From positions 7,220 to 71,219 of the forward strand of contig JASFYT010000042.1 of the NCBI GenBank assembly GCA_045047085.1: 64,000 nucleotides of DNA, written 5' to 3'. The notes beneath the pieces are model-generated. The model saw only the letters and a list, made by a program, of their open reading frames with translations, was not told where the DNA came from and did not search any database. A program made the translations under genes and the position numbers. Of this stretch, positions 8,171 to 16,930 are shown one piece after another. This DNA is from GCA-2401155 sp045047085. Lineage in GTDB: Bacteria; Pseudomonadota; Alphaproteobacteria; Rhizobiales; Rhizobiaceae. The first letter of the stretch is position 1. Each line of letters begins with the position of its first letter.

Positions 8171-9652
8171 GTGCGTACCGTTTTTGGATCGACTTCGCGT
8201 CATTGCGCGATTGCAATTATTTGTGCAACAGGTTTCATCCTCGGGTTATCAATATCCATTGATTCAGCAGAGGCCGGACCCAAATATGCAGGCATTGTGA
8301 TTGATGCAAAGACTGGCAGGACATTATATTCAGAAAATGCCAATAAGGCCCGCTTTCCCGCATCCCTCACTAAAATGATGACTATGTATCTCATGTTCGA
8401 AGCGCTCGCAGATAAACGCATGAGCAAAAAAACGCGCATCCGCATGTCAAAATTTGCAGCTTCCAAGCCTCCGTCAAAATTGGGAATTCGCCCAGGAGGT
8501 AGCTTGTCTGCAGAGCAGGCAATCTATGCGCTGGCAACTAAATCTGCAAATGACGTAGCAACAGCTGTAGCAGAGCATTTGGGCGGTTCTGAGGTAGGTT
8601 TCGCCAATATCATGACAAAGAAAGCTCGCCAGCTTGGTATGCGCCGCACCACATTCACTAACGCTTCTGGTCTTCCTTCCAAAAAACAACTGACAACCGC
8701 CCGTGATATGGCGACACTAGGTGTTGCCCTGCGTCAACATTTTCCGCAATATTATCGCTATTTTTCAACCACTTCTTTTAAATATGGGAAACGTCGCTAC
8801 GGCAATCATAATCGCTTGTTAGGCCGTATCAAAGGTGTTGATGGCATTAAAACGGGTTACACACGCGCTTCCGGTTTTAATCTTGTTTCTTCCGTTCGAC
8901 GCAATGGCCGCTCCATCGTTGCTGTTGTTTTAGGCGGCAAATCAGGTAAAAGCCGCAACGCTCAAATGACTAGCCTTATTCGACGGTATCTGCCAAAAGC
9001 CTCCCGTGGTAAACAAAAGCAATTACTGGCATCGCGCAAGCGCAGTAGCGGCGGCATCATTACCCTTGTTTCTTTACAAACCCTGCCAAAGCGCGGCCCT
9101 GTACCAAAATTTAGAAGCATCCAAACAACAGTGGTAGCAAAAACAACGCCTGCTTCTGCTAATCTGGCTCAATCCAGAATTCAGCTAGCTCATACGGTTG
9201 AAGTTGCTACAGACGCAAACATCATGGCATTTAGTGGGACACCAGAGGCTCGTGACAGGCAAGTTCGCGATAGACTTCGTCAGTTTGGCGATCGAACTGC
9301 CCCCGTCCCAGCTAATCGTCCACAGAATAATAATCTGCTGCGCAGACTGACCCCGCCGGACCCAATCACAACAAATACAGTTATAAAACCACCCCTAAAG
9401 ATTGCCAAAGGCTGGCAAATCCAGATCGGTGCAACAGATAGTCAGGCTGCCGCGATGAAGCTATTGGGGAAGGCTCAGTCAAGAGCTCCGCGCCATCTGG
9501 CGAAGGTCACAACTTATACAGAAACCGTAGTAAAAAACTCTACAACCCTTTACAGAGCGCGTTTCACGGGCTTCACTAGTCGACGTGCTGCCAATAATGC
9601 CTGTAAATTTTTAAAGAAACGTAGTTTTGCCTGTTTAACAATTCACAGTTAA
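8171..9652 (+). CDS. D-alanyl-D-alanine carboxypeptidase (S11) with C-terminal SPOR domain
   Basis: This is a periplasmic penicillin-binding protein that trims the terminal D-Ala from peptidoglycan stem peptides. The 493-residue protein starts at a GTG with AGGAA 6 bases before it, has a signal peptide (about 10-35, ending AEA), and the three catalytic motifs SLTK (S65-K68), SAN (125-127) and KTG (227-229). A basic linker (about 265-400) leads to a SPOR domain (about 413-493, from GWQIQIGA), which binds denuded glycan at the septum. The architecture suggests a division-linked DD-carboxypeptidase, as in other alphaproteobacteria. Confidence 0.93.
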   Translation: MRTVFGSTSRHCAIAIICATGFILGLSISIDSAEAGPKYAGIVIDAKTGRTLYSENANKARFPASLTKMMTMYLMFEALADKRMSKKTRIRMSKFAASKPPSKLGIRPGGSLSAEQAIYALATKSANDVATAVAEHLGGSEVGFANIMTKKARQLGMRRTTFTNASGLPSKKQLTTARDMATLGVALRQHFPQYYRYFSTTSFKYGKRRYGNHNRLLGRIKGVDGIKTGYTRASGFNLVSSVRRNGRSIVAVVLGGKSGKSRNAQMTSLIRRYLPKASRGKQKQLLASRKRSSGGIITLVSLQTLPKRGPVPKFRSIQTTVVAKTTPASANLAQSRIQLAHTVEVATDANIMAFSGTPEARDRQVRDRLRQFGDRTAPVPANRPQNNNLLRRLTPPDPITTNTVIKPPLKIAKGWQIQIGATDSQAAAMKLLGKAQSRAPRHLAKVTTYTETVVKNSTTLYRARFTGFTSRRAANNACKFLKKRSFACLTIHS

Positions 9653-9715
9653 GTCGAATTGTTGTTGTTCATGTCTCTTAGTTTGAGTGGGAAAAATACA
9701 ATGGAAATTGAAACA

Positions 9716-10363
9716 TCAGCTAATAAGAATATCTTTGGCTTCGTTAATCTTAGCAGCAAGAAACGTAGAACCGCCACTATCGGGATGGATACGTTTCATC
9801 AGGCGTCTATGGGCATCTCTGATATCCTTCGAGCCGGCCCCGGGGGAAAGCCCAAGAATTTGATAGGCTTCCTCCTTAGCCATGGTGCCAGAACCAAACG
9901 CATTGCTTTGCCGCCCACTCGTTCCCGTATTCGTGTGCTCACGCCAATCGGGCATCCGGCTGTCAAGATATGCCTCCAATAGGGCACAACTCTCTCCATC
10001 CGCCAATATTTCCTCGTGAAATTCCAGCAATTGCCCTTCATCCATTCGGGACAATTGCACTCCTTCAGAACCACCAGCCAAAATAATTCCGTCCATTGCG
10101 CCTGTATCGTGCTCCAATTGCATTTCCAGCCATACAGTACGCACTGTAGATGTTCGTCCACTGCTGGAATGAATTTGTTGAGCACGTCGGTTTCTCAACC
10201 ACCACGACACCCCAATAGCAATCATAGGTATGCCGAGGCCGGTCCGACCTGCAAGAGATAACATCCCTCCAACCAGCAACAAGAAAAGCGGCACAATCAT
10301 CCGAATTCCTCGTGCAATAGCTGCAGGCGACGAATTTATCAGGGCAAAACCAAGCAGAGACAA
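9716..10363 (-). CDS. Membrane-anchored DnaJ-domain protein
   Basis: The protein has an N-terminal membrane region (two hydrophobic stretches in the first 55 residues) and a C-terminal J domain of about 50 residues (YQILGLSPGAGSKDIRDAHR onward) with the HPD tripeptide that stimulates DnaK. It resembles the type III DnaJ proteins common in alphaproteobacteria. The start is uncertain: no ATG or GTG is available in frame, the annotated TTG is at 10363, and a CTG at 10408 would overlap the stop of the VWA gene and give a longer first membrane segment with an AAAGG just upstream. It is the downstream gene of the VWA gene on the same strand. Confidence 0.82.
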   Translation of the reverse strand: MSLLGFALINSSPAAIARGIRMIVPLFLLLVGGMLSLAGRTGLGIPMIAIGVSWWLRNRRAQQIHSSSGRTSTVRTVWLEMQLEHDTGAMDGIILAGGSEGVQLSRMDEGQLLEFHEEILADGESCALLEAYLDSRMPDWREHTNTGTSGRQSNAFGSGTMAKEEAYQILGLSPGAGSKDIRDAHRRLMKRIHPDSGGSTFLAAKINEAKDILIS

Positions 10364-10404
10364 AACTAGTACAATTGCAATGAATCCAGAAAAATAGGCC
10401 AGCG

Positions 10405-11142
10405 TCAGTTACCTTTCCCGGGCTTTATTTGTTCAAGTAACAGGCGAGAATTTCTGTCACCATTTGCTTCCAATCGTATTTCCAAAGCCTTTTGCCCGCT
10501 ACTTGCATAGACCGCAACGGCCGCTAGCAATTGCGATAAATCCTGCGCAGAATTTGAGCCAAGACGCATGAAAGCTCCGCCAGTCAATCTGGCCAGTTCA
10601 CGAAAAGAAGACTCTGCAATCGGATCGTTTCCTTCCAGAAACATAAACATCTTCATGCCTTTCAAACCAAGCTCCCCTGCTAGCTTGCATAATCGGTCCA
10701 CATTTTCTTCCATCGCATCGCCGATAAAAACAAGAGCAGCAACACGGCTTTTTTTCATTTCGCGATTCGCATGACTCAAGACTTTACCAATCTGTGTTTG
10801 ACCACCTCGACAATCAATTCGTGTCATCAGATCCCCAAGGGCAGCAGAATTATTCACCCATTTTGACGCGCGGCACTCTCCAAATCCTCGAAAATAGACC
10901 AATTGCACGCTCAACTTTGCAACATCATCAATCGAAGAAAACATATCCCCTTGAATACTACATGCACGGTCCCAGCTGGCCTGTCGCGACATGGTTGCGT
11001 CCATAGAGAAAATCAAACGGCCAGAATTTCCACCAGCCGAACTTCTGGCCGATTTTAGAAAGGCTGCAACATCAGACGAACTCGAAGTACTGGATACAGC
11101 ACCTTCGTCTTTGCCTTTTTGTGGTAAATTATTGTTTGTCAT
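10405..11142 (-). CDS. VWA domain-containing protein
   Basis: The 245-residue protein contains a von Willebrand factor A fold: IFSMDATMSR (near residue 45) is a MIDAS-like metal site in which DATMS replaces the usual DxSxS, and ALVFIGDAMEEN (near 135) provides a later strand and loop. The N-terminus is Ser-rich and disordered. There is no signal peptide, so it is probably cytosolic. It lies upstream of the membrane DnaJ gene (42 bases or overlapping, depending on that start) and downstream of mipZ. The role is unknown; VWA proteins generally mediate metal-dependent protein contacts. Confidence 0.8.
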   Translation of the reverse strand: MTNNNLPQKGKDEGAVSSTSSSSDVAAFLKSARSSAGGNSGRLIFSMDATMSRQASWDRACSIQGDMFSSIDDVAKLSVQLVYFRGFGECRASKWVNNSAALGDLMTRIDCRGGQTQIGKVLSHANREMKKSRVAALVFIGDAMEENVDRLCKLAGELGLKGMKMFMFLEGNDPIAESSFRELARLTGGAFMRLGSNSAQDLSQLLAAVAVYASSGQKALEIRLEANGDRNSRLLLEQIKPGKGN

Positions 11143-11231
11143 ACCTTAAATTTGGGGGGAATAGCGTGTCGATGCAAGCAATATCGGGAAATAGCCGTAG
11201 ATTTCTCCAATTTATGGAGATAATATACCTA

Positions 11232-12149
11232 TTAATCGGCAAAAACGCCCATATCCTGCAAAGGTTTGCTCGAATTCTCAAACCAAATTTTCCGAGCTTC
11301 CGCACGTTTTTGGCCAAGCTCATCTACCGGAAGGCGTAAAGTTGCGATCAACTGGCGTACTTCTTGACGCGCGGCCAAATGGGAAAGTGTTGGGCCTGCA
11401 CCCAAATGTTCATTTAGATCATCAAGTGCAGTGAGGCCGATGGGAAAAAGCTCCCGGAAGATTACGCGCTCGGTAATGCCATCAGCAAGCCTGCACCCCA
11501 AACGCATAGATAAGTCTTTCAAACTGTCCAGCATATGAGCTTTATTGCGAGAATTGATGTTGGAGAGACGATTGCGCACCACAATCCAATCGAGTAACCC
11601 ATTATCGACCATCCGGCGATGACGACGCGCATTGCGCACCATCGAAGCGTAATGGGAGATATTGGTAACTTCACCGCTCTCAGGGTCGATTTGTCCAAGC
11701 ACATCAAAATCGATGAATGAATCGTTCAACGGCGTTACCAGTGTATCCGCCATGGAATGGGCAAGCCGCATCAAATAGCCATCATGGCCGGGCGTATCAA
11801 TTAAAATAAAATCACAGGTCTTTTCAGTGGCTGCAAATATCTCCGAGAATTTTTCAAGCTCTTCGTTTTCGCGCTCCTGAACCGTATCAGAAAAATTTGT
11901 GTTCAGATGAAAGTGCTCGGAATGAAGAAGTTCCATACCGGATTTGCGTTGCCATTTTTTACGATTTTCCATGTAACGAGTTAGGCTGAGCTGACGAGTG
12001 TCGAGATCAATGCTGGTGACTTTGTAACCGGCATTCAACAAATAGACGACGATATGCATCGCAGTGGTGGTTTTTCCTGAACCACCCTTTTCGTTGCCGC
12101 ACACAATAACGTGAGCCTGTTTGGCCTGAGACGCCGTTGCCTTGAACAC
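11232..12149 (-). CDS. mipZ: Division-site positioning ATPase MipZ
   Basis: MipZ is a ParA/MinD-type ATPase that forms a gradient from the ParB-bound poles and blocks FtsZ ring assembly away from midcell. The 305-residue protein has the deviant Walker A KGGSGKTT (21-28), LDTRQLSL after the first strand, and Walker B FILIDTPGHD (near 114). Its insertion DPESGEVTNISHYA and the C-terminal helix segment are typical of MipZ rather than ParA. It starts with GTG, with AAGG upstream. Its presence places the organism among alphaproteobacteria. The VWA and DnaJ genes follow on the same strand. Confidence 0.94.
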   Translation of the reverse strand: MFKATASQAKQAHVIVCGNEKGGSGKTTTAMHIVVYLLNAGYKVTSIDLDTRQLSLTRYMENRKKWQRKSGMELLHSEHFHLNTNFSDTVQERENEELEKFSEIFAATEKTCDFILIDTPGHDGYLMRLAHSMADTLVTPLNDSFIDFDVLGQIDPESGEVTNISHYASMVRNARRHRRMVDNGLLDWIVVRNRLSNINSRNKAHMLDSLKDLSMRLGCRLADGITERVIFRELFPIGLTALDDLNEHLGAGPTLSHLAARQEVRQLIATLRLPVDELGQKRAEARKIWFENSSKPLQDMGVFAD

Positions 12150-12401
12150 AATTACACTACCTTAAATACTGCTACCGAATTTCCTAACCTGATATTTGTA
12201 CATATTGTGGGAATTTTATCGCAATTACAATTCCAATAGCTGTTTGAAACTATTAATTTTGAAGATGGTAAATATCGAAGCACCGGATATTTATAAGTAT
12301 TCCATTCTAAACATATCCCTTTCAACAAAAAATGCACACTTGCAGGCTTGCTAAGTCAGTGACAAAATGAATTCAACCGAACCATATTTTTGGAATTCTT
12401 A

Positions 12402-13457
12402 ATGATAACAAATTCAAACTCCCTCGGCACTCTTGGTATTATCGGGAACACGCCACTTATCCGACTGAGACAAGCATCAGAGCAGACTGGTTGCGAAATA
12501 TTGGGGAAAGCAGAATTCATGAATCCTGGCCAATCAGTCAAGGATCGCGCCGGATTGTTCATCATCGAAGACGCCATCAAAAATGGGAGCTTGCAACCAG
12601 GTGGTACCATTGTTGAGGGTACTGCGGGCAATACCGGTATTGGCCTGAGCGTTGTGGCAAATGCGCTCGGCTATAAAACCGTGATCGTAATTCCAGATAC
12701 GCAGGCGCAGGAAAAGAAAGACATGATCCGCCTAATGGGCGCTGAACTAATCGAAGTGCCTGCTGCACCCTACAAGAACCCGAACAATTTCGTGCGCCTA
12801 TCCGAACGACTTGCCAACCAGATGACAAAGACCGAGCCCAATGGTGCTATCTGGGCTAATCAGTTCGATAATACAGCTAACCGTGACGGCCACATCAAAA
12901 CCACGGCCCGTGAAATCTGGGAACAGACCGGAGGCAAGATTGACGGCTTCGTTTCTGCTGCAGGAACCGGTGGCACCATTGCAGGCGTCGGTATTGGGTT
13001 GAAGGAATTTAACAAGGACATCAAGATCGCTTTGGCTGACCCGATGGGAGCAGCGCTTTATTCTTATTATACAACCGGCAAACTGGCATCCGAAGGTAGT
13101 TCAATTACCGAAGGGATCGGACAGGCACGCATCACTGAAAATCTGAAAGGCGCACAGATCGACATGGCCTACCAGATTTCTGATCAAACGGCTTTGCCAT
13201 ACATATTCGATCTGTTGGAGCATGAAGGACTTTGCATGGGCGGTTCGACTGGGATCAACATTGCTGGTTGCATTCGCCTTGCCGAGGAGCTTGGCCCCGG
13301 CCACACGATTGTTACGATCCTTTGCGATTATGGTAATCGCTATCAATCCAAATTGTTTAATCCGGAGTTCCTGCGCTCCAAAGAACTGCCAGTTCCCCAT
13401 TGGCTCGAGCGGGAATCAACAATAGATGTTCCCTTTGAAACTGTGGAAGAAGCATAA
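12402..13457 (+). CDS. Cysteine synthase family PLP enzyme
   Basis: The enzyme is a fold type II PLP enzyme that should form cysteine from O-acetylserine and sulfide. ATG 12402 is chosen over the TTG at 12390 because GGAA precedes it. The 351-residue protein shows the PLP lysine K47 in NPGQSVKDRA, the substrate loop EGTAGNTGIG (about 69-78) and the phosphate-binding loop AGTGGTIAG near 184. It is longer than classical CysK (about 310-325) by a C-terminal extension. It is the first gene of a tight plus-strand set with the AlaX, SseA and GNAT genes; the AlaX start follows directly after its stop. Cystathionine beta-synthase-like activity cannot be excluded. Confidence 0.88.
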   Translation: MITNSNSLGTLGIIGNTPLIRLRQASEQTGCEILGKAEFMNPGQSVKDRAGLFIIEDAIKNGSLQPGGTIVEGTAGNTGIGLSVVANALGYKTVIVIPDTQAQEKKDMIRLMGAELIEVPAAPYKNPNNFVRLSERLANQMTKTEPNGAIWANQFDNTANRDGHIKTTAREIWEQTGGKIDGFVSAAGTGGTIAGVGIGLKEFNKDIKIALADPMGAALYSYYTTGKLASEGSSITEGIGQARITENLKGAQIDMAYQISDQTALPYIFDLLEHEGLCMGGSTGINIAGCIRLAEELGPGHTIVTILCDYGNRYQSKLFNPEFLRSKELPVPHWLERESTIDVPFETVEEA

Positions 13458-14201
13458 ATGGCGTACCATACGAAACAGGCATTCATCGAAGATGCTTACC
13501 TTACTGCCTGCGAAGGAGAGGTCATAGCCATCAATGATCAGGGCGGAATTATTCTCGACCAAACTAATTTTTACGCCACCAGCGGCGGTCAGCCCGGCGA
13601 TAACGGCCATATTGAACGAGAAGACGGTTCAAAAATAATAATTGCGACCACAGTTACCGGTGACAGCAAACAGGAAATCATTCTGGTGCCAGCTGATGAT
13701 CAAACACTTCCAATTGTAGGAGAAAAAGTCGTCGGCCATATAGACTGGGAACGCCGTTACAATCTAATGAAGATGCACACAGCCTGCCATTTGCTCAGTG
13801 TTGTTTGCCCCTTCCCTATCACCGGCGCTTCGGTAAGCGAGAACAATAGCCGGATCGATTTTGATATGACCGAAGCCAGCGTCACCAAAGATGAAGTCAG
13901 TGAAAAGCTGATGGAATTGATTAATACCAGCCACCCGATCTATACAAAATGGATAACAGAAGAAGAGCTGGATGCAGATCCATCGATCATCCGTTCTAAA
14001 AATGTCAAACCACCACGAGGTATTGGGCGTATTCGTCTGGTATGCATCGGCGAAGATGCGGCCATTGATAGCCAGCCATGTGGCGGAACTCATGTGAATG
14101 AAACCAGCGAGCTTGGTGAAATTCATATAGGTAAAATCGAAAAGAAGGGCAAAGAAAATCGCCGCTTCCGTATTCGGTTTGGCCCAATTCCAGAAGCTTA
14201 G
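13458..14201 (+). CDS. Alanyl-tRNA editing protein AlaX
   Basis: AlaX is a free-standing copy of the AlaRS editing domain that hydrolyses Ser-tRNA(Ala), and in some forms Gly-tRNA(Ala). The 247-residue protein has both zinc motifs: HTACH (H107, H111) and CGGTH (C208, H212), preceded by the N-terminal beta-barrel with FYATSGGQPGD, which marks the longer AlaX-M type. It directly abuts the cysteine synthase gene and is followed 12 bases later by sseA, so it sits in a cysteine/sulfur operon, while alanine dehydrogenase lies close by. Confidence 0.93.
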   Translation: MAYHTKQAFIEDAYLTACEGEVIAINDQGGIILDQTNFYATSGGQPGDNGHIEREDGSKIIIATTVTGDSKQEIILVPADDQTLPIVGEKVVGHIDWERRYNLMKMHTACHLLSVVCPFPITGASVSENNSRIDFDMTEASVTKDEVSEKLMELINTSHPIYTKWITEEELDADPSIIRSKNVKPPRGIGRIRLVCIGEDAAIDSQPCGGTHVNETSELGEIHIGKIEKKGKENRRFRIRFGPIPEA

Positions 14202-14213
14202 GAGTCCCAGACA

Positions 14214-15068
14214 ATGAGTCGCAAATATTTCATTTCGCCAAAAACACTTACAGGTCTATTGGCTGAGCAAAAACCAAATTTGGCAATCGTAGATGCTTCC
14301 TGGTATCTGCCTGCACAAAACCGCGATGGCCACGGGGAATTTCTAGCCTCCCGCATACCCGGCGCTCAGTATTTTGATATTGATACGATGAGCGACACCA
14401 ATAGCTCCCTTCCCCATATGCTGCCAACTGCAGAACATTTTGGTGATGCTGTCGGTGCGATGGGAATAGGACACGACGATCATATTGTGATCTATGACGG
14501 CATAGGGATTTTCTCCGCTGCCCGAGTATGGTGGATGTTTAAGGTGATGGGTGCAACGAATATACAGGTTCTTGAAGGTGGATTTGACCGCTGGAAAAGT
14601 GCTGGACATCCGGTTGAGACGGATGCGCCCGCTCCAACCGCAACAAAGCAATTTCAAGCAGGGCTAGATGTTAGCAAAGTACGTACGGTGCAGGACATCC
14701 GCGAAAACATTCAGAGCAATGCTGCAAAAATACTTGATGCCCGACCCGGGCCACGCTTCACAGGTGAGACCCCCGAACCCCGCGCAGGTCTGCGTTCCGG
14801 CCATATGCCCGGCGCTGGCTCTTTGCCCATAGGTCAGTTGCAGATAGATGGTCGAATGAAAGAAACATCTGAGCTAATCGAGATATTCGCAAATCTTGGC
14901 GTCGATAAAAATACCCCCGTTATTACCTCCTGCGGTTCTGGTGTGACTGCCGCCATAATCACACTGGCTCTCGAAACAACTGGCCACACAAACAACAGCC
15001 TTTATGATGGTTCGTGGTCGGAATGGGGACAGGCCGAGGATGCCCCGGTAGTGACAGGCTCAGAATGA
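14214..15068 (+). CDS. sseA: 3-mercaptopyruvate / thiosulfate sulfurtransferase
   Basis: The enzyme has two tandem rhodanese domains (about 5-135 and 155-280). The catalytic loop CGSGVTA, with C240, has the CG(S/T)GVT form typical of mercaptopyruvate sulfurtransferases rather than the CRKGVT form of thiosulfate enzymes. The N-terminal domain contains VDASWYLP and the YDGIGIFSAARVWW stretch. It moves sulfur from 3-mercaptopyruvate to thiol or cyanide acceptors in the cytosol. The stop overlaps the ATG of the GNAT gene, indicating translational coupling. Confidence 0.93.
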   Translation: MSRKYFISPKTLTGLLAEQKPNLAIVDASWYLPAQNRDGHGEFLASRIPGAQYFDIDTMSDTNSSLPHMLPTAEHFGDAVGAMGIGHDDHIVIYDGIGIFSAARVWWMFKVMGATNIQVLEGGFDRWKSAGHPVETDAPAPTATKQFQAGLDVSKVRTVQDIRENIQSNAAKILDARPGPRFTGETPEPRAGLRSGHMPGAGSLPIGQLQIDGRMKETSELIEIFANLGVDKNTPVITSCGSGVTAAIITLALETTGHTNNSLYDGSWSEWGQAEDAPVVTGSE

Positions 15069-15607
15069 GTAACAATAAGCCAGCCAAACGAAAAACACGC
15101 AATGTTCATGTCACCCATCTGGAAATGACGAATCCTCCTAGGAGGTATTTCTCGGCGCCCAGCAAGCCACGACTAGCCATGATACGTGCTGAGAATATCC
15201 CAGTACACTTTTACAGGTATCTCTATGGAAAAGTTGGCGAACCTCATAACTGGTTTTTACGCCGACAAATGGATGACGATAGCCTTGCAAGTCTCATCAA
15301 TGATGATGACTGCCAAATCGTGGTCCTTTATGCTGACGGGTGCGTTGCTGGGTTTTACGAATTGAATCTGGAAGCATTACCAGATCGGGTCAGTCTCGAA
15401 TATTTCGGATTAATATCCGATTATCATGGATTAGGCTTGGGTAAGTGGTTTTTAAACGAAGCACTGCACGCCGCATGGCAATATGAGCCGAAAATCGTTG
15501 GCGTCCATACAGACACACAGGATCACGCTTCTGCCCTGCCCCTATACCAAAAGCTCGGATTTTCGCCGGTAAGCGTCAGCGACGAAGTGGTGGAAATTTG
15601 GGAGTAA
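15065..15607 (+). CDS. GNAT family N-acetyltransferase
   Basis: The ATG at 15065 overlaps the sseA stop (ATGA), so translation is likely coupled; a longer frame from 15014 is not needed. The 180-residue protein has the acetyl-CoA pyrophosphate loop in YHGLGLGKWF (about 118-127) and ends with LYQKLGFSPVS, the usual GNAT C-terminal motif. The substrate is unknown. It is the last gene of the cysteine synthase-AlaX-SseA set and converges on alanine dehydrogenase. Confidence 0.88.
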   Translation: MSNNKPAKRKTRNVHVTHLEMTNPPRRYFSAPSKPRLAMIRAENIPVHFYRYLYGKVGEPHNWFLRRQMDDDSLASLINDDDCQIVVLYADGCVAGFYELNLEALPDRVSLEYFGLISDYHGLGLGKWFLNEALHAAWQYEPKIVGVHTDTQDHASALPLYQKLGFSPVSVSDEVVEIWE

Positions 15608-15650
15608 AAACCCGGATTCCTAATTTGATTTTAGGAGGTAGAAATCCGGG
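15606..15650 (-). terminator. Nested hairpin terminator of the ald gene
   Basis: CCCGGAT (15611-15617) pairs with ATCCGGG (15644-15650), and inside it TCCTAA (15618-15623) pairs with TTAGGA (15631-15636). On the minus strand the structure is followed by TTTTT (15610-15606), which fits a Rho-independent terminator for ald. It overlaps the stop codon of the convergent GNAT gene and may also end that transcript. Confidence 0.7.
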
Positions 15651-15666
15651 CCTGGATCAGATGAAA

Positions 15667-16785
15667 TTATGCCGCCTGAAGAACTGATTTTGGTGAATGG
15701 ACATCGATTTCCAATGCTTCGGCAACGGCCTGATTGGTAACTTTGCCCTTATGAACATTAAGTCCATTGCGCAGATGCGGATCATCCATCAATGCTTTCA
15801 GACCTTTATCTGCAAGGGAAAGACCAAATGGCAGTGTGGCATTGTTCAGCGCATGGGAAGAAGTCAATGCAACTGCACCTGGCATGTTGGCAACACAGTA
15901 ATGCACAATACCATCAACCAAATAAGTAGGATCAGAATGGGTGGTCGCATGGGACGTCTCAAAGCAGCCACCCTGATCGATAGCCACATCAGCCAGCACT
16001 GCACCCTGTTTCATGCCCGATAGCATCTCTCTCGTAACAAGCTTGGGAGCAGCAGCACCCGGTATAAGCACCGCGCCAATTACAGCGTCCGCTGCAAAGC
16101 ACTCTTCCTCCAGCGCTTCAACGGTGGAGTATCGTGTTTTAACTCGGCCTGCAAAAATGTCATCCAACTCACGTAAACGCGGTAGCGAGCGATCAAGTAC
16201 GGTCACATCAGCACCAAGGCCAACAGCCATTTTTGCCGCATGAGTACCAACAACACCGCCACCAATAATGGTAACATGGGCCGGTTTCACACCGGGGACG
16301 CCGCCTAGCAAAATGCCACGTCCGCCATTTGGTTTCTGCAATGCAGTAGCAGCAGCCTGAATTGAAAGGCGACCGGCAACTTCACTCATCGGCGCCAATA
16401 ATGGCAAGCCGCCATGGTTATCAGTCACAGTTTCATAGGCGATTGCGGTGCAGCCAGATTCAATCAGGCCTTTAGTTTGAGCCGCGTCAGGGGCCAAATG
16501 GAGGTAAGTGTATAAAATCTGGTCTTCGCGCAACATCACCCATTCTTGCTTTTGAGGCTCCTTAACCTTCACGATCATATCTGCGCGATTAAACACTTCT
16601 TCAGCGCTATCGATAATTTTTGCCCCAACTGCTGAATATACATCATCGCTGGCGCCAATACCTTCGCCTGCACCAGTTTGTACAAACACCTCATGACCAT
16701 GAGCGATATATTCACGGGCAGAACCCGGAGTTACGCCAACACGGAACTCATTGTCTTTTATTTCTTTGGGAACACCAATATGCAT
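15667..16785 (-). CDS. ald: Alanine dehydrogenase
   Basis: The enzyme catalyses the NAD-dependent reversible deamination of L-alanine to pyruvate and ammonia. The 372-residue protein starts MHIGVPKEIKDNEFRVG, as in nearly all Ald proteins, includes VKVKEPQ (about residue 73) and TYLHLAPD with the catalytic histidine, and has the Rossmann loop GGGVVGTHAAK (about 174-184). The length fits exactly. An Lrp/AsnC regulator gene diverges from it 145 bases away, with repeated TTGCAA motifs between them, the usual arrangement for alanine-responsive control. Confidence 0.97.
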   Translation of the reverse strand: MHIGVPKEIKDNEFRVGVTPGSAREYIAHGHEVFVQTGAGEGIGASDDVYSAVGAKIIDSAEEVFNRADMIVKVKEPQKQEWVMLREDQILYTYLHLAPDAAQTKGLIESGCTAIAYETVTDNHGGLPLLAPMSEVAGRLSIQAAATALQKPNGGRGILLGGVPGVKPAHVTIIGGGVVGTHAAKMAVGLGADVTVLDRSLPRLRELDDIFAGRVKTRYSTVEALEEECFAADAVIGAVLIPGAAAPKLVTREMLSGMKQGAVLADVAIDQGGCFETSHATTHSDPTYLVDGIVHYCVANMPGAVALTSSHALNNATLPFGLSLADKGLKALMDDPHLRNGLNVHKGKVTNQAVAEALEIDVHSPKSVLQAA

Positions 16786-16863
16786 TTTTACACCTCAAAA
16801 TATGGGAATATCATTGAAAATAATTATGCCAAAATCCCAACAAAATGTCCTTGCGTTTTTAGG

Positions 16864-16930
16864 ATTGCAAATCAACCGATTTGGTGAATAATTGCAATAC
16901 AAAGCATAAAAACGAAGGATAGTTGCAATT
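16864..16930. promoter_or_regulatory. Putative Lrp-type operator cluster between ald and its regulator
   Basis: Three copies of the near-palindromic core TTGCAA occur in the 145-base divergent region: ATTGCAA (16864-16870), ATTGCAAT (16891-16898) and TTGCAATT (16923-16930). Spacing is about 27 and 32 bases, close to three helical turns. Lrp/AsnC proteins bind repeated AT-rich sites as multimers, so this is a reasonable operator array. The last copy lies directly against the regulator's start codon. Confidence 0.45.
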
